In this document: positions 36,877 to 48,393 of the stretch, in pieces
Position numbering within the stretch: position 1 is the first letter of the stretch
Layout of the letters: each line of letters starts with the position of its first letter
Assembly (NCBI RefSeq): GCF_014905555.1
Contig: NZ_BNGS01000003.1
Location: 310,001 to 374,000, forward strand
DNA: 64,000 bases
Direction of reading: 5' to 3'
Source: Streptomyces sp. Y2F8-2
GTDB taxonomy: Bacteria; Actinomycetota; Actinomycetes; Streptomycetales; Streptomycetaceae
Notes under the pieces: generated by a model
Told to the model about the DNA's origin: nothing
Seen by the model: only the letters and a program-made list of their open reading frames with translations
Database searches by the model: none
Program-made: the position numbers and the translations under genes

Positions 36877-36907
36877 TTCCTCGTGCCCGGGGCACCTTTC
36901 CTCTCCG

Positions 36908-37684
36908 TCAGCTCCACGGCGGCTGCGGAACCCGTGAGATGTCCACCGTCTGGCCGGCGGGCGGGGTCGTCCTCGGCACCGGCACGTTGTAGGCCGTGAA
37001 GGTCAGGCTCAGATCCGTGTCCGGGCCCTTCTGGGCCGCCCGGTAGAGGCGGTGGTTCTTGCCCGTGGTGACGTACAGCGTCGAGGTGAAGCCGTTCACC
37101 TGGAAGGACAACGGGACCACCCGGGTGCCGTCCAGGGTCGTCGCGAGGCCCTCCTTCAGGGAGGAGGGTGCGGAGACCTTCGCGACGTCCTGGATTTCAC
37201 GGAGGTCACAGGTGCTCGCGATGCCGGCCAGCAGGTTGCTGGACGTGGAGCCGTGGATGTAGCGGTTGCTGAACGTCGTGGCCAGGCCGGCCCCCCGCTT
37301 GCCGGGGTACTCCGCCTTCCAGAACGCCGCGTCCGGCTTCAGCCACACGTCGTTGCCCCGTTTGACGATCTGGACGGTGCCGCCGTGCCCGCCGAGCGTC
37401 ATGGTGCCGGCGCAGTTGCCGGCCCGGTCGAGGGTGAGGTCCATTGCCGTCGGCAGACGCTTGCTCGACCTCGCCGTCGCGCTGCGGTCCTCGTAGACGA
37501 GCCGGACGGATCTGGCGTTCCGCAGTCCCCGCTCCGCCTGCGCGGCCAGATCCTGTGGGCTCTGGTCGCCTACGGTCCGGGCGGGGACGGCGGCGCTCGC
37601 CGGCGGAGAGAACAACATCGGGGGCAACAGCAGCGCCATCGACACGGCGCTCGTAGCGATCGCGAAGCCTTGGGTTCGGGACAT
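36908..37684 (-). CDS. secreted protein, LolA/LprG-like fold suspected
   Basis: 258 residues from ATG 37684 with GGAGG seven bases upstream; a GTG at 37687 is less well spaced. A signal peptide is evident (MSRTQGFAIATSAVSMALLL, cleavage after PPASAA). The mature part is beta-rich with features of LolA/LprG-like lipid carriers (SVRLVYEDRSA; MTLGGHGGTVQIVKRGNDVWLKPD). There is no lipobox Cys, so it is secreted rather than lipid-anchored. Fold assignment is by impression only. A GTCACTAAAAAT element lies upstream. Confidence 0.75.
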   Translation of the reverse strand: MSRTQGFAIATSAVSMALLLPPMLFSPPASAAVPARTVGDQSPQDLAAQAERGLRNARSVRLVYEDRSATARSSKRLPTAMDLTLDRAGNCAGTMTLGGHGGTVQIVKRGNDVWLKPDAAFWKAEYPGKRGAGLATTFSNRYIHGSTSSNLLAGIASTCDLREIQDVAKVSAPSSLKEGLATTLDGTRVVPLSFQVNGFTSTLYVTTGKNHRLYRAAQKGPDTDLSLTFTAYNVPVPRTTPPAGQTVDISRVPQPPWS

Positions 37685-37731
37685 CACGTCACCTCCAGTG
37701 GCTCAGCGTACTTTTCACCCTTTTCGACCGC

Positions 37732-37743
37732 ATTTTTAGTGAC
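37732..37743 (-). promoter_or_regulatory. GTCACTAAAAAT element upstream of the secreted-protein gene
   Basis: Matches 11 of 12 positions of the element upstream of the sigma-like gene at 25131-25142, at a similar distance from the start codon (48 against 40 bp) and also in AT-rich surroundings. A GAAAAGTAC lies between it and the gene. Confidence 0.45.
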
Positions 37744-37866
37744 GCTCCGCACTTTCGGCCGCAGGAGCCGCATGCATCGACGAGCAAGGGGCAGGCGCGC
37801 ACCCGGCCCCGAGTGACACCGGTGTGACACAAGGGCACCGCACAGGAACGGAAGGCAGTACCGATC

Positions 37867-39387
37867 ATGGCCGGACAGCAGGCACGGCAGGCAGAGCAGA
37901 CGATCCACGTGGCAGGGGAGTGGCGCACGGCCCTCTCCGGTGCCACGCGCGAGGTCCTCGACCCGGCGGATGCCACGCCGTTCGCGGTGGTCGCGGAGGG
38001 TGACGAGCGGGACGCCGACGCCGCGGTGGAGGCCGCGCGCCGTGCCTTCGACGAGGGGCCGTGGCCGCACACGCCCGTCGCGGAGCGCGCCGCGCTGCTG
38101 CACCGCGTCGCCGATCTTCTCGTACGCGATCGTGAAGAGCTGGGCCTGCTGGAGAGCCGGGACGCGGGCAAGACCGTCGAGGAGGGCCGGGTCGACATCG
38201 ACTGCGTCGCCGACGCCTTCCGCTACTTCGCGAACCTGGTCGCCGGCGAGGGCGCCGGCCGGGTCGTGGACGCCGGCTCACCGGACGTCCACAGCGTCGT
38301 CGTACACGAACCCGTCGGCGTGTGCACGTTGATCACCCCCTGGAACTACCCGCTCCTCCAGGCCAGCTGGAAGATCGCCCCGGCTCTCGCGGCCGGCGAC
38401 ACCTTCGTGGTCAAGCCGAGCGAGATCACCCCGATGACCACGATCGCGCTGATCGACCTGCTGGTGGAGGCGGGGCTGCCCGACGGGGTCGCGAACATCG
38501 TCACCGGGCCCGGGCACTCCGTCGGCGCCCGGCTCGCCGAGCACCCCGGCGTCGACCTCGTCTCCTTCACCGGCGGCCTGGTCAGCGGCACGAAGGTCGC
38601 GCAGGCCGCCGCCGCGGGCGTCAAGAAGATCGCCCTGGAGCTCGGCGGCAAGAACCCCAACGTCGTCTTCGCCGACGCCTGCGCCACCGAGGAGGGCTTC
38701 GACACCGCCGTCGACCAGGCCCTCAACGCCGCCTTCATCCACAGCGGCCAGGTCTGCTCGGCGGGAGCCCGCCTCATCATCGAGGAGTCCGTCCGCGACC
38801 GCTTCGTTGCCGAACTCGCCCGGCGCGCCCAGAAGATCAAGCTCGGCCGCGGCACCGAGAAGGGCGTCGAGTGCGGCCCGCTCGTCTCCGAACAACAGCG
38901 CGCGAAGACCGAGGCGTACGTCGCCTCCGCGCTCGCCGAGGGCGCGGTGCTGCGCTGCGGCGGCAAGCGCCCCGAGCCCAGCGAGACCCGGCCCGCCACC
39001 GGCTGGTTCTACGAGCCGACCGTCCTCGACCACTGCCACCGGGAGATGAAGGTCGTCCGGGAGGAGGTCTTCGGTCCCGTCCTCACCGTCGAGACCTTCC
39101 GCACCGAGGACGAGGCGGTCGCCCTCGCCAACGACACCGAGTACGGCCTCGCCGGCGCCGTGTGGACCGCCGACGCAGGCCGTGCCCGCCGCGTCGCCGG
39201 CCGGCTGCGCCACGGCACCGTCTGGATCAACGACTTCCACCCCTACCTCCCGCAGGCGGAGTGGGGCGGCTTCGGCAAGAGCGGCATCGGCCGCGAACTC
39301 GGCCCCGCCGGCCTCGCCGAGTACCGCGAGACCAAGCACGTCTACCAGAACCTCGCCCCCAAGCCGGTGCGGTGGTTCGCGGGCTGA
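37867..39387 (+). CDS. betaine-aldehyde-dehydrogenase-like ALDH
   Basis: 506 residues, NAD(P)-dependent aldehyde dehydrogenase. Conserved TPWNYPLLQASWKIAPAL, catalytic E258 in LELGGKNPN and nucleophile C297 in SGQVCSAGAR, and EEVFGPVLTV. First gene of a five-gene block with a GMC oxidoreductase and a betaine-type ABC transporter, so the likely reaction is betaine aldehyde to glycine betaine. Substrate is inferred from context. GMC follows after 114 bp of C-rich spacer. Confidence 0.92.
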   Translation: MAGQQARQAEQTIHVAGEWRTALSGATREVLDPADATPFAVVAEGDERDADAAVEAARRAFDEGPWPHTPVAERAALLHRVADLLVRDREELGLLESRDAGKTVEEGRVDIDCVADAFRYFANLVAGEGAGRVVDAGSPDVHSVVVHEPVGVCTLITPWNYPLLQASWKIAPALAAGDTFVVKPSEITPMTTIALIDLLVEAGLPDGVANIVTGPGHSVGARLAEHPGVDLVSFTGGLVSGTKVAQAAAAGVKKIALELGGKNPNVVFADACATEEGFDTAVDQALNAAFIHSGQVCSAGARLIIEESVRDRFVAELARRAQKIKLGRGTEKGVECGPLVSEQQRAKTEAYVASALAEGAVLRCGGKRPEPSETRPATGWFYEPTVLDHCHREMKVVREEVFGPVLTVETFRTEDEAVALANDTEYGLAGAVWTADAGRARRVAGRLRHGTVWINDFHPYLPQAEWGGFGKSGIGRELGPAGLAEYRETKHVYQNLAPKPVRWFAG

Positions 39388-39501
39388 GCCCCGCCCCGCG
39401 ACCGATCACCCCCGACCTCCGTCCTCGTCCCCGCCTCCCCCCGATCCCGCGCCTCCCCCCCGATCCGGCACTTCCCCACCTCTCCGTATCCCTGGAGCAC
39501 G

Positions 39502-41036
39502 ATGCCCATGCCCGAGACCACCCACGAGTACGACTACGTCGTCATCGGTGGCGGAACCGCAGGCTCCGTCATCGCCTCCCGCCTGACCGAGAACCCGGAC
39601 GTCACCGTCGCCGTCATCGAGGGCGGCCCGAGCGACGTCGGCCGCGACGACGTCCTCACCCTGCGCCGCTGGATGGGCCTGCTCGGCGGTGAACTCGACT
39701 ACGACTACCCGACCACCGAACAGCCGCGCGGCAACTCCCACATCCGGCACAGCCGCGCCCGCGTCCTCGGCGGCTGCTCCTCGCACAACACCCTCATCGC
39801 GTTCAAGCCGCTGCCGTCCGACTGGGACGAGTGGGAGGCGGCCGGCGCCGAGGGCTGGGGCGCCGTACCGATGGAGGCGTACTACGCCCGTCTGAAGAAC
39901 AACATCGTCCCCGTCGACGAGAACGACCGGAACGCCATCGCCCGCGACTTCGTGGACGCGGCCCAGGCGGCGCTCGGCGTGCCGCGCGTCGAGGGCTTCA
40001 ACAAGAAGCCGTTCACCGAGGGCGTCGGCTTCTTCGACCTCGCCTACCACCCGGAGAACAACAAGCGCTCCAGCGCGTCGGTGGCGTATCTGCATCCCGT
40101 GATGGACGAACGCGCCAACCTCACGCTGCTGCTGGAGACGTGGGCGTACAAGCTGGAGCTGGACGGCACGCGCGCCCGCGGGGTGCACGTGCGGACCAAG
40201 GACGGCGAGGAGATCCTCGTACGGGCCCGGCGAGAGGTGGTGCTGTGCGCCGGCGCCGTCGACTCCCCGCGGCTGCTGCTGCACTCCGGGATCGGCCCCA
40301 AGGCGGACCTGGAGCAGCTCGGCATACCCGTGGCGCACGACCTGCCGGGCGTCGGTGAGAACCTGCTCGACCACCCGGAGTCGGTCATCGTCTGGGAGAC
40401 GCACGGCCCGATCCCGGAGAACTCCGCGATGGACTCCGACGCCGGACTGTTCGTGCGCCGCGACCCCGAACACGCGGGCCCGGACCTGATGTTCCACTTC
40501 TACCAGATCCCGTTCACCGACAACCCGGAGCGCCTCGGCTACGAGCGGCCGGAGTTCGGCGTCTCGATGACCCCGAACATCCCCAAGCCGAAGAGCCGCG
40601 GCCGGCTGTACCTCACCAGCCCGGACCCGTCCGTCAAGCCCGCCCTCGACTTCCGCTACTTCACCGACGAGGACGACTACGACGGCCGCACCCTCGTCGA
40701 CGGCATCCGCATCGCCCGCGAGATCGCGAAGACCGAGCCGCTGGCGGGCTGGCTGAAGCGGGAGGTGTGCCCCGGCCCGGACATCACCGGTGACGAGGAG
40801 CTGAGCGAGTACGCCCGCAAGGTCGCCCACACCGTGTACCACCCGGCGGGCACCTGCCGCATGGGCGCCGAGACCGACGACCTCGCCGTCGTCGACCCCG
40901 AGCTGCGCATCCGCGGCCTGGACGGCATCCGTATCGCCGACGCCTCCGTCTTCCCGACCATGACCGCCGTCAACCCGATGATCGGGGTGCTGATGGTCGG
41001 GGAGAAGGCCGCCGACCTGATCGGAGGTGGTGCGTG

Positions 41037-41037
<1 letters not shown>
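39502..41037 (+). CDS. GMC oxidoreductase, probable choline dehydrogenase/oxidase
   Basis: 511 residues. FAD-binding [16 protein letters not shown] at the N-terminus, GMC signatures [14 protein letters not shown] and [16 protein letters not shown], and the C-terminal catalytic His segment [11 protein letters not shown] followed by [18 protein letters not shown]. In this operon it most likely oxidises choline to betaine aldehyde. The sequence alone does not separate choline from other alcohol substrates. The stop overlaps the next start by one base (TGATG). Confidence 0.9.
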
Positions 41038-42313
<1,276 letters not shown>

Positions 42314-42314
<1 letters not shown>

Positions 42315-44257
42315 TGGCCACGGTCACCGCAAGCGCCCCGCGCACGCTGCTGCCCGGCTTCGTCAAGACCCGCGCCGCCCGCAAACTCCTGGTGCTCGCG
42401 GTCGTCACCGCGGTCCTCGCACCGCTGGTGAACTCCCGCTGGCCGGGCGCCGGCTGGCCCGGCGCGCTCACCGTCGACCTCTCCAAGCCCCTCACCACGG
42501 CCAGCGACTGGATCATCGACAACCGGGACAGCCACCCGCTGTTCCTGTACTTCTTCGGCTACATCAGCAACGCCGTCGTCCTCTCCGTGCGCGCCGTCTA
42601 CCTGGTCCTGCTCGCCGCGGGCTGGCCGGGCGTGACGGTCGCGGCCGCCCTGGTCGCCTGGCGTGCGGCCGGTGTGCGTCTCGCCCTCGGCACCGCCGCG
42701 GCGTTCCTCGCCTGCGGTCTGCTCGGCATGTGGGTGGCGACCATGCAGACCCTCGCCCTCATGGTGGTCGCGGTCCTCGCCTCGGTCCTCGTCGGCGCAC
42801 TGCTCGGCCTGGGCGCCGGTCTGTCCGACCGGGTGGACCGCGCCCTGCGTCCCGTCCTGGACACCATGCAGGTGCTGCCCGCGTTCGCCTACCTCCTCCC
42901 CGTGGTCCTGGTCTTCGGCATCGGTGTGCCCGCCGCCGTCCTCGCCACGGTCGTCTACGCCGCCCCGCCGATGGCCCGTCTGACCGCCCTCGGCCTGCGC
43001 GGCGCCGACAAGGAGGTGCTGGAGGCGGTCGACTCCCTCGGCGCCACCGCACGGCAGCGCCTGCTGACCGCCCGTATCCCGCTCGCCCGCAAGGAGCTCC
43101 TGCTCGGCCTCAACCAGACGATCATGATGGCGCTGTCCATGGCGGTCATCGCCTCGGTGATCGGCGCCGGCGGCCTCGGCGACCGCGTCTACCAGGCGCT
43201 GGCGTCGGTCGACGTGGGCGCCGCGCTGGCCGCGGGCATCCCCATCGTGCTGCTGGCCGTCGTCCTGGACCGGGTGACCTCAGCGGCGGGCAACCGGATC
43301 GGGCAGGAGCAGCGCAGCGCACGCCCCTGGGCCTACGCGGCCCTCGCCGCCGTCGCCGTGGCCCTGGCCGCGCGCCTGGCGGGCCGCCTCGACTGGCCCA
43401 CGGGCTGGACGGTGAACATCGCCGAGCCCGTCAACCGCGCCGTCGACTGGATGACCGCCCACCTGTACTCCGGCGTCCCGGTCGTCGGCGGCACCGCCGA
43501 CTGGGCGGGCCACTTCACCACCTGGGTCCTGGACCCGGTCCGCTCCGGTCTGCAGTGGCTGCCCTGGTGGTCGGTGCTGCTGATCGTCGCCGCACTGGCC
43601 TGGCTGATCGGCACCTGGCGCACCGCGCTGACCGCCGTCCTCGCGATGGCCGCGATCGGCGTGCTCGGTGTGTGGAAGCCGTCCCTCGACACACTGTCGC
43701 AGGTGCTCGCCGCCGTCGCCGTCACCCTCGTCGTCGGCTTCGCGACCGGCATCGCGGCGGCCCGCAGCGACCGCTTCGAGCGGCTGCTGCGCCCCGTCCT
43801 CGACGTCTTCCAGACGATGCCGCAGTTCGTGTACCTCATCCCGGTCGTCGCGCTGTTCGGCGTCGGCCGTGCCCCGGCCGTCGCCGCCGCCATCGTGTAC
43901 GCCCTTCCGGCGGTCGTCCGGATCACCGCGCAGGGCCTGCGCCAGGTGGACCCGGCGGCGCTGGAGTCCGCCCGCTCGCTCGGCGCGACCAGTGGACAGC
44001 AGCTGCGCCAGGTGCAGCTTCCGCTGGCCCGCCCGGCCCTGCTGCTCGCGGTCAACCAGGGCGTGGTCCTGGTGCTCGCCGTCGTCATCATCGGCGGTCT
44101 GGTCGGCGGCGGCGCGCTCGGTTACAACGTCGTCTTCGGCCTCGCCCAGGGCGACCTGGCGACCGGTCTGGTGGCCGGGATCGCGATCGTCTGCCTCGGT
44201 CTGATGCTCGACCGGGTGACCCAGCCGACCCAGCGACGCGCGACGAAGGGAGCGTGA
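42314..44257 (+). CDS. glycine betaine/choline ABC transporter permease, two permease domains fused
   Basis: 647 residues, about twice the usual length. Two homologous OpuAB/ProW-type permease domains follow each other: the first around residues 150-325 (LDTMQVLPAFAYLLPVVLVF; EAVDSLGATARQRLLTARIP), the second around 470-640 (LDVFQTMPQFVYLIPVVALF; ESARSLGATSGQQLRQVQLP). Both carry an EAA loop, so the protein can supply both halves of the membrane channel. Overlaps the ATPase stop by one base; the binding protein starts two bases after its stop. Confidence 0.94.
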
Positions 44258-44258
44258 C

Positions 44259-45221
44259 ATGACACTGAACCGCAGGACGGCGCTGATCGCCGCGACGGCG
44301 GCCGCATGCTCGCTGCTCGCCGGCTGCGGCGCCGCCGACATGACCAAGCAGGCCTCGCCCTTCGCGAACGCCGGGGGCTCGAAGTCCGTGACCCTGTCCG
44401 TGCAGTCCTGGGTGGGCGCCCAGGCCAACGTGGCCGTGGCGCAGTACCTCCTGGAGCACAAGCTCGGCTACCGCGTCGACACCGTCCAGGTCGACGAGGT
44501 GCCCGCCTGGGACGCGCTCAGCCAGGGCCGGGTCGACGCGATCCTGGAGGACTGGGGCCACCCGGACCAGGAGAAGCGGTACGTCGAGGACAAGAAGACG
44601 ATCACCCGCGGCGGCGGCCTGGGGGTCACCGGTCACATCGGCTGGTTCGTGCCGACGTACCTGGCCCGGCAGCACCCGGACATCACCGACTGGAGGAACC
44701 TGAACAAGTACGCCTCCCTGTTCCGCACGGCGGAGAGCGGCGGCAAGGGCCAGCTGATGGACGGCTCGCCGTCGTACGTCACCAACGACAAGGCGCTGGT
44801 GCAGAACCTGAAGCTGAACTACCAGGTGGTCTTCGCGGGTTCCGAGGCGGCGCAGATCACGCAGATGAGGCAGTTCGCGAAGGAGAAGAAGCCCTTCCTG
44901 ACGTACTGGTACGCGCCGCAGTGGCTGTTCAAGAAGGTCCCCATGACGGAGGTGAAGCTGCCGCCGTACAAGGAGGGCTGCGACGCGGACCCGGCGAAGG
45001 TCGCCTGCGCCTACCCGCACACGCCGCTGCAGAAGTACCTCAACGCCGACTTCGCGAAGAAGGGCGGCGAGGCGGCGCGGTTCCTGAAGAAGTTCAGGTG
45101 GACGACGGAGGACCAGAACGAGGTCGCCCTGATGATCGCCGACCAGAAGACGACTCCGGACGAGGCGGCGAAGAAGTGGGTGGACAGCCACGAGTCCACC
45201 TGGAAGGCGTGGCTGTCCTGA
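44259..45221 (+). CDS. glycine betaine/choline substrate-binding lipoprotein
   Basis: 320 residues. Signal peptide with lipobox LLAGC (Cys about residue 21). OpuAC/ProX-type fold with VQSWVGAQANVAVAQYLLE, WDALSQGRVDAILEDWG and the aromatic residues WFVPTYL and YWYAPQW that build a quaternary-amine cage in this family. Last gene of the betaine operon and convergent with the PEP-mutase-like gene. Confidence 0.94.
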   Translation: MTLNRRTALIAATAAACSLLAGCGAADMTKQASPFANAGGSKSVTLSVQSWVGAQANVAVAQYLLEHKLGYRVDTVQVDEVPAWDALSQGRVDAILEDWGHPDQEKRYVEDKKTITRGGGLGVTGHIGWFVPTYLARQHPDITDWRNLNKYASLFRTAESGGKGQLMDGSPSYVTNDKALVQNLKLNYQVVFAGSEAAQITQMRQFAKEKKPFLTYWYAPQWLFKKVPMTEVKLPPYKEGCDADPAKVACAYPHTPLQKYLNADFAKKGGEAARFLKKFRWTTEDQNEVALMIADQKTTPDEAAKKWVDSHESTWKAWLS

Positions 45222-45237
45222 ATCCCGCCGGTCCCGC

Positions 45238-45954
45238 CTACAGCCCTTGGGCGATCTCGCCCAGCGCCGCTGCCGCCCGCCGCTGCAGCCAGGGTCCGAA
45301 CGTGATCCGGGTGGCGCCGAGTTCACCCAGCTCGGCGGGCGAGGGGCTCTCGCCGTCGAGCTTGGCGTAGGCGTTGAGCGGCCCCTGGATGCCGGCCCGG
45401 AGCAGCGGCAGTACGTTCGCCGGGGCGCCGATCGGATAGATGCAGTCGGCGCCCGCGGCGACGTACAACGCGGCCCGCTCGATGGCGCGTTCCGGGTCCC
45501 CGTCCCCGCATGTGAACGTGTCGACGCGGGCGTTGAGGAACAGCCGGTCGCCTGCCGCGGCCCGCACCTCGGCGAGCCGCTCGGCGTGCTGCCGCGGGTC
45601 CTTGAGGGCGCCTGAGCTGGAGTCCTCGAGGTTGCACCCGACGGCGCCCGCCTCCAGAAGCCGTTCCACCAGCTCCTTGGGGGCGAGTCCGTACCCGTCC
45701 TCCACGTCGGCCGAGACCGGCACATCGACCGCACGGGTGATCCGTGCGACCGCCGAGAACATCTCGTCGGCGGGGGTGGACCCGTCCGCGTACCCCAGGG
45801 AGGCGGCGATCCCTGCGCTGGGCGTGGCGAGTGCCGGGAACCCGGCCTCCACCAGGGCCCGCGCGCTCGCCGCGTCCCAGGGCCCGGGCAGGACGAGCGG
45901 ATCGCCGGGGAGTCGTCCGTGGTGCAGGGCGCGGAACGTGTCGACTTTGCTCAC
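45238..45954 (-). CDS. isocitrate lyase/PEP mutase family protein
   Basis: 238 residues from GTG 45954. The fold is seen in LVLPGPWDAASARALVEAGFPALATPS, metal-binding SADVEDGYG, NLEDSSSG and LFLNARVDTF. Lacks the long ICL insert. Family members cleave or rearrange C-C or P-C bonds (2-methylisocitrate lyase, PEP mutase, oxaloacetate hydrolase); the reaction here is unknown. Coupled to the CMD gene by a GTGA overlap, third gene of the minus-strand operon. Confidence 0.88.
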   Translation of the reverse strand: MSKVDTFRALHHGRLPGDPLVLPGPWDAASARALVEAGFPALATPSAGIAASLGYADGSTPADEMFSAVARITRAVDVPVSADVEDGYGLAPKELVERLLEAGAVGCNLEDSSSGALKDPRQHAERLAEVRAAAGDRLFLNARVDTFTCGDGDPERAIERAALYVAAGADCIYPIGAPANVLPLLRAGIQGPLNAYAKLDGESPSPAELGELGATRITFGPWLQRRAAAALGEIAQGL

Positions 45955-46397
45955 CACTCCATGCTCCCCGCCGGAATGCGCCGGGACACCATCAGCCGGT
46001 TCCAGCTGTTGATGACGGTGATGAGGGACAACAGGTGGGCGAGCCGGGCCTCGTCGAAGTGCCGGGCGGCCCGCTCCCACACCTCGTCGGGCACGAAGCC
46101 CTCCGTCAGCACGGTCACCGCCTCCGTCAGTGCCAGCGCGGCCCGCTCCCGCTCGTCGAAGACCTCCCCGGCCTCCTCCCAGGCGTTCAGCAGGTCCAGC
46201 CGCGACTCGTCGACCCCGTGCTTCCGGGCGATCGCCAGGTGCATGTCCAGGCAGAACGCGCAGTGGTTGAGCTGCGAGGCACGGATCTGGACCAGCTCGG
46301 CGAGGGCGGGGTCGCCGAGCCCCTTCTTCGCGGCCGCGCTCAGGGCCTGCATCGAGGCCCGGACCGCGGGGTCCAGGTGGGTGGTCCGAGCCGTCAC
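45951..46397 (-). CDS. carboxymuconolactone decarboxylase/AhpD-like protein 2
   Basis: 148 residues from GTG 46397, overlapping the stop of the upstream paralogue (GTGA). AhpD-type redox motif intact: C46, C49 and H53 in NHCAFCLDMH. Such proteins reduce peroxides via a thiol relay. About half the residues match the neighbouring CMD protein, including TEAVTVLT and GFVPDEV, so the two arose by duplication. Confidence 0.9.
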   Translation of the reverse strand: MTARTTHLDPAVRASMQALSAAAKKGLGDPALAELVQIRASQLNHCAFCLDMHLAIARKHGVDESRLDLLNAWEEAGEVFDERERAALALTEAVTVLTEGFVPDEVWERAARHFDEARLAHLLSLITVINSWNRLMVSRRIPAGSMEW

Positions 46398-46894
46398 TTG
46401 TACTGGCCCGGCTGGTAGTGCCCCGGCACCGCACGCGTCGACACGGCGAACCGGTTCCATGCGTTGATCACGGCGATCGCCGCGATGAGCTGCGCCAGCT
46501 CGGCCTCGTCGAAGTGCTTGGCGGCCTTGTCGTAGACCTCGTCCGGCACGAAGCCGTCGGTCAGGACGGTGACGGCCTCGGTCAGTTCCAGCGCCGCGAG
46601 CTCCCGCTCGGTGTAGAAGTGTCGCGACTCCTCCCACGCGCTCAGCTGGATGATCCGTTCCACGCTCTCGCCCGCCGCGAGCGCGTCCTTGGTGTGCATG
46701 TCGAGGCAGTACGCGCAGTGGTTGATCTGGGAGGCGCGGATCTTCACCAGCTCCCGCAGTGTCGGCTCCAGTCCCTGCCCGGCCGCCGCGTCGAGCCGGA
46801 CCATCGTCTTGAAGACCTCCGGGGCGTGCTTGGCCCACGCCATGCGGGGGGTGTGCTCGGGGGCGTACTCGACGGTGGCGGTGTTCTCGTTCAT
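46394..46894 (-). CDS. carboxymuconolactone decarboxylase/AhpD-like protein 1
   Basis: 166 residues from ATG 46894; GAAGG lies at a good distance for this start, while ATG 46900 would be too close. The redox motif is C60, C63 and H67 in NHCAYCLDMH. First gene of a coupled three-gene operon, divergent from a MocR regulator with 53 bp between start codons, so probably controlled by it. Confidence 0.9.
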   Translation of the reverse strand: MNENTATVEYAPEHTPRMAWAKHAPEVFKTMVRLDAAAGQGLEPTLRELVKIRASQINHCAYCLDMHTKDALAAGESVERIIQLSAWEESRHFYTERELAALELTEAVTVLTDGFVPDEVYDKAAKHFDEAELAQLIAAIAVINAWNRFAVSTRAVPGHYQPGQYK

Positions 46895-46933
46895 CGTCAT
46901 GCCTTCGACCCTAGGGGCGAAGCAGCCCAGGAG

Positions 46934-46947
46934 TATGGTCCATTTCC
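46934..46947 (+). promoter_or_regulatory. promoter/operator of the mocR-type gene
   Basis: TATGGT (46934-46939) sits 8 bp before the ATG at 46948, consistent with a leaderless transcript since no Shine-Dalgarno sequence is present. The 9-bp palindrome ATGGTCCAT (46935-46943) overlaps it and lies in the shared divergent promoter with the CMD operon. Confidence 0.5.
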
Positions 46948-48339
46948 ATGGGGAAAGCATGGGCCACTCTGGGCATCGACCTGCATCTGGAGCCGACCGG
47001 CCCGGGCCTGCGCCGGGGCCTGACCGACGCCCTGCGCGAAGCGGTCCGCACCGGCCGCCTGGCGCCCGGCACCCGGCTGCCGTCCTCCCGCTCGCTCGCC
47101 GCCGACCTGGGCATCGCCCGCAACACGGTCGCAGACGCCTACGCCGATCTCGTCGCCGAGGGCTGGCTCACCGCGCGCCAGGGCTCGGGCACCCGGGTGG
47201 CCGGGCATCCGGTGGCCGGGCCGCCCGAACGGCCCGCCCCGCACCCGCCCGAGCGCGCCCGCCTCCCCTACGACCTGACACCGGGCACCCCGGATCTCGC
47301 CTCGTTCCCGCGCACCGCATGGCTCAAGGCCGCCCGCCGCGCCCTCGCCGCCGCCCCGCACGACGCCCTCGGCTACGGCGACCCCCGCGGCCGTGTCGAA
47401 CTGCGCACCGCGCTCGCCGGCTACCTCTCCCGGGTCCGGGGTGTGCGGGCGGACCCGGAGCGGATCGTGGTCTGCTCCGGCTTCGCGCAGGGCCTGAAGC
47501 TCCTCGGCGAGGTGCTGCGGGACCGCGGGGCGGCCTCGCTGGCCGTGGAGTCGTACGGCCTGTTCGTGCACTGGAACATCCTTCAGCGGGCCGGGCTGCG
47601 CACGGTGCCGCTGCCCTTCGACGACCTCGGCACGCGGACGGAGGACCTGACCGGCATACCCGCGGTGCTGCTGAACCCCGCACACCAGTTCCCCCTCGGC
47701 GGCGCCCTGCGCCCGGAGCGCCGGGCCGCGGTGGTCGACTGGGCCCGTCGCACGGGCGGCCTCGTCCTGGAGGACGACTACGACGGCGAGTTCCGCTACG
47801 ACCGCCAGCCCGTGGGCGCACTGCAGGACCTCGACCCGGACCACGTGGTGTACCTGGGCACCGCCAGCAAGTCCCTCGCCCCGGGGCTGCGCCTGGGCTG
47901 GATGGTCCTGCCCGCGTCCCTGCTCCCGGAGGTGCTGGCCGCCCAGCGGGCCGGAGGCTGGGCCACCGGTGTCCTGGAACAGCTCACCCTCGCGGAGTTC
48001 CTCACCTCGGGCGCCTACGACCGCCACGTCCGCGCCGCCCGCCTGCGCTACCGCCGCCGCCGTGACGCCCTGGTCGCCGCGCTCGCGTCCCACGCCCCGA
48101 AGGTACGCGTCCGGGGCATCGCGGCCGGCCTGCACGCGGTGCTGCAACTGCCCCCGGGCACGGAGGCGTCGGTGATCAGGGCGGCCACCTGGCAGGGCCT
48201 GTCACTGCAGGGTCTGTCGGCCTACCGCCACCCGTCCGCCACCACACGCCCACTGGACGCCCTGGTCGTGGGCTACGGAACGCCACCGGACCACGCGTGG
48301 TCGGGGGCGCTGGAAGCGCTGTGCCGTGTGTTGCCCTAA
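46948..48339 (+). CDS. MocR/PdxR-type regulator (GntR HTH + aminotransferase fold)
   Basis: 463 residues. Winged HTH of GntR type at about 20-85 (GTRLPSSRSLAADLGIARNTV and LTARQGSGTRV) joined to a fold type I aminotransferase domain with PLP-binding NPAHQFPLGG, LEDDYDGEFRY and the PLP lysine in YLGTASKSLAPGLRLGW. MocR regulators bind PLP and often control a divergent operon, here the two AhpD-like genes and the PEP-mutase-like gene. Confidence 0.93.
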   Translation: MGKAWATLGIDLHLEPTGPGLRRGLTDALREAVRTGRLAPGTRLPSSRSLAADLGIARNTVADAYADLVAEGWLTARQGSGTRVAGHPVAGPPERPAPHPPERARLPYDLTPGTPDLASFPRTAWLKAARRALAAAPHDALGYGDPRGRVELRTALAGYLSRVRGVRADPERIVVCSGFAQGLKLLGEVLRDRGAASLAVESYGLFVHWNILQRAGLRTVPLPFDDLGTRTEDLTGIPAVLLNPAHQFPLGGALRPERRAAVVDWARRTGGLVLEDDYDGEFRYDRQPVGALQDLDPDHVVYLGTASKSLAPGLRLGWMVLPASLLPEVLAAQRAGGWATGVLEQLTLAEFLTSGAYDRHVRAARLRYRRRRDALVAALASHAPKVRVRGIAAGLHAVLQLPPGTEASVIRAATWQGLSLQGLSAYRHPSATTRPLDALVVGYGTPPDHAWSGALEALCRVLP

Positions 48340-48342
48340 GGC

Positions 48343-48386
48343 CTCTCGTTGGGATCAGGCCGAGCCCGGCATGATCCCAACGAGAG
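48343..48386. terminator. bidirectional terminator between mocR and DMT gene
   Basis: A 15-bp perfect stem (CTCTCGTTGGGATCA against TGATCCCAACGAGAG, 48343-48357 with 48372-48386) with a 14-nt loop, right after the mocR stop and just before the convergent transporter stop. Confidence 0.9.
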
Positions 48387-48393
48387 ACCCTAG

